From: Zygaena filipendulae
Lineage: Eukaryota; Arthropoda; Insecta; Lepidoptera; Zygaenidae
Direction: 5' to 3'
DNA: 64,000 nt
NCBI GenBank assembly: GCA_907165275.2
Contig: OU015674.1
Coordinates: forward strand, 1,550,001-1,614,000
Positions 37,501-40,500 of the stretch are shown one piece after another (the stretch's first letter is position 1; each line of letters starts with the position of its first letter). Made by a program: the position numbers and the translations under genes. The notes under the pieces are model-generated. The model was not told where the DNA came from, ran no database searches, and saw only the letters and a program-made list of their open reading frames with translations.

Positions 37501-40500
37501 TTATACGTATACAAGGCACGCCGCACGCGCTACGCACACAGCGAGCGGTCAGCTGGTCAGCTCTTTATAACTTCTTTGGTTTTGTTTTATACAACATACT
37601 ACGACCGCGATCGAGCGACGATCGACGTCATTGATCTTAAGATACCAGCGCGCGGCGATGCACCCTCACAGGTTGTTTTCTTTTTGATTATTTTGTTTGA
37701 AAAAAAAAATTATTCTTCTTATCTTTTTATTATTTTATGACGGTGTATACTTTCAACCCTGTAAGAGTTTGCAGCTAATTTAGCCACACCTTATAGGTCT
37801 GACACTCACCAGGCTGTATGGTCATCTTGTGCAGCACCTCCAGCGCTAGCGCCCTCTGCCAGAGAGGTTTGTCCGGGTCCAGGAATTTTATGGTCAGCGA
37901 CAGGAAGATCTCGCACTCGGTGACCTGGTGATGGGTGAGACACGATGCGATAAAGAAAGCACATTTACTCGAGACTACAGACTAGTGTCAGCGATTCGCG
38001 TTCTTGAGCAGGTACCAAGTACGTTTTTTGAATATTTTTTAACTTTGCAGACGGATTATAAAATGTTTTTTGTTTTATTATTTAAATTGCTAATTAATCT
38101 TATACGTTTTCACTGAGATAAGCGTATTTTATATTTTTTTTTACTAGCTGTTCCCCGCGGTTTCACCCGCGTTAATTTCGGAGTTCCTGCGGGAATCCCG
38201 GGATAAAAAATACCCTATATCCTTTTCTGTACCTCCGACAATGTGTATCCAAAATTTCATCACGATCGGTTCAGTAGGTGATTTAAGCCGTGTGAAAGCG
38301 TAACAAACAAACAAACTCACATTTGCATTTACAATAGGCATGGCATTAAGTTAGTATTTCCTCGGTGGTGTGGAGCGGTGTCCCCCGCACTGTCCCCTGC
38401 CCACTCACCAGCACCGAGTGGTACTTGTGCACGATGACGGACACGAGCCGCAGCAGCCGCATGGTGACCGGGAAGTGGGGCCGCTCGGGGCCCCCCGCGG
38501 GCCCGCCCGGGGCCCCCGCCGGCGCGCCCGCGCCCTGCCCGGCGGGCGCCGCGCCCGGGATGTGCAGCGACGTGAACGCGGCCCTAGCGCACAAATCATC
38601 ATCATAACACTTCACAACACACAGATATAAGCTACAAGCTTGTATTGTGGAAACCACGCAACATATGGTATAATGCTACATGAACATAATAGTACTTATA
38701 GAAAAATACGTTTTTAAAAACAAGCTTTTATTTAAATGCGCTAAAAAGACTAAACTATTCATTGTCATCCAAACTAAATGTGTATGCAATATTTTAGTTC
38801 AATCGGTTGAAGATATCTGGTTCAAAATTGACTTGCAAGATTCCACACGAACAAACATAGTTACATACATACATAAAAGTTTTTAATAAACACACCCTGA
38901 CTGTAAAGTGGAACCCTGTATTGTGAGAGATTATTTCAGAAACTGCACCTATCTATACAATATATTATGCTCATGGAAATACTTCAAATAAAATTATAAT
39001 GTATGAAATTCATATTAAAAATAAATCACTTTATTTATTCCAAAGTGAACCTCACCTATATTTAACGTTGGGTGAAAACAGCCTTATAATCAGCGCGCAC
39101 ACGTGCTCCTTCAACAGGAATCTGAACTCGGATATCTATAAATAGAAATTTACTAATTTTATCAGTACATTGCAACTTGTTCAAATAAATTTATTTTCTT
39201 TCTTTCTTTCTTTCTTGTTTCTTTCATAAAATGTGTTTGTTAATACTCATCTCTGTGACAGCAGATCGAATTTTCATGTTGTATAAAACCAAAGAAAGGT
39301 TTCACCCGCGGTAATTTCGGATGTCCCGCGGGAATTCCGGGATAAAAAGTACCCTATGTCCTTCTCTGCACCCCTGACAACGTGCATGCCAAATTTCATC
39401 CAAATCCGTTCAGCCGTTTTTGCGTGATTGAGTAACAAACATCCAAACATCCACACTTTCACAATTATAATATTAGTAGAATTATATCTAAATATTTTTA
39501 TTTTATTTTATGTACATTATCATAGTTATATTTTAGGTCCTGGAAATATACTTTCCATTAAAAAAAATGTAAAGGTACTGAAGGAATAATAGTGTCAGTA
39601 AAAAGATACTGTAATGCATCTAAACAGAGTACAAACTTGATTGATCAACCTCATTATGTTATACCTTAAAAAACACGGGCGAGAAATCAGTGAGGACTGT
39701 ATCCAATAGTTCCAGTCCAAACGTCTTCGGCACGTCGGATATGCCGACCAGCCAATGGGGTGCGTCGCCGTTGACCAGCTGAATTATGTCCTGAACAAAA
39801 AAAGGCATACATAAAGGATCTGCGAGATGGGAGATATTACGATAAATTAATGGCCATCATTAATCGTAAAGAGATAGGATCAAAAACAAGATTGTTATAT
39901 ATAATTACTTGTAATATAAGATAAGCATCGACCGCACAAGGCTTCATGTCTTTAGGCGCCTTGCTGTTATTCTGCGGCCGCACGTCCGCCGGCTTCACTC
40001 TCATCACACCTGCCAACACAAGGAGGAACTAAATTTACTACAGTTCGAGGACATTACATAATTCTATCTCTGGATCTCTCTCTCTCTCTCTAGTGTGTGT
40101 GTGCGCGCGCGCGCGCGTCGTGCGTGCGTACGTTTGCGGGTGTGTGTGGGTGCATTTGTGTGTGCGTGTTGTTACAACTTGAACAAAAATGTAAATATAA
40201 TCCTTTGTAATAGAAAACTTTTATAACCTGGCGGAGCCCCAGTCTATACTCTATATGCATGCGTGCGTGGGTGCGCGTGCATGCGTGCGTGTTGGCGTGC
40301 GTGAGTACGCGCGTGCGTGCGTGCAGGTGTGTGTGTGTGTGTGTTTGTGTGCCTGTATATGTAAGATGGCCGCGTGCGCGCCGCTCACCGTCCGCCTCGG
40401 CGAGCGCGCGCTCGAACACGAGCGCCACCAGCTGGCGCACGGTGGCGGCGGCTGCGTGGCTGGTGCTGATGTCGCGTGTCTCGCTCGCACACACCATCCG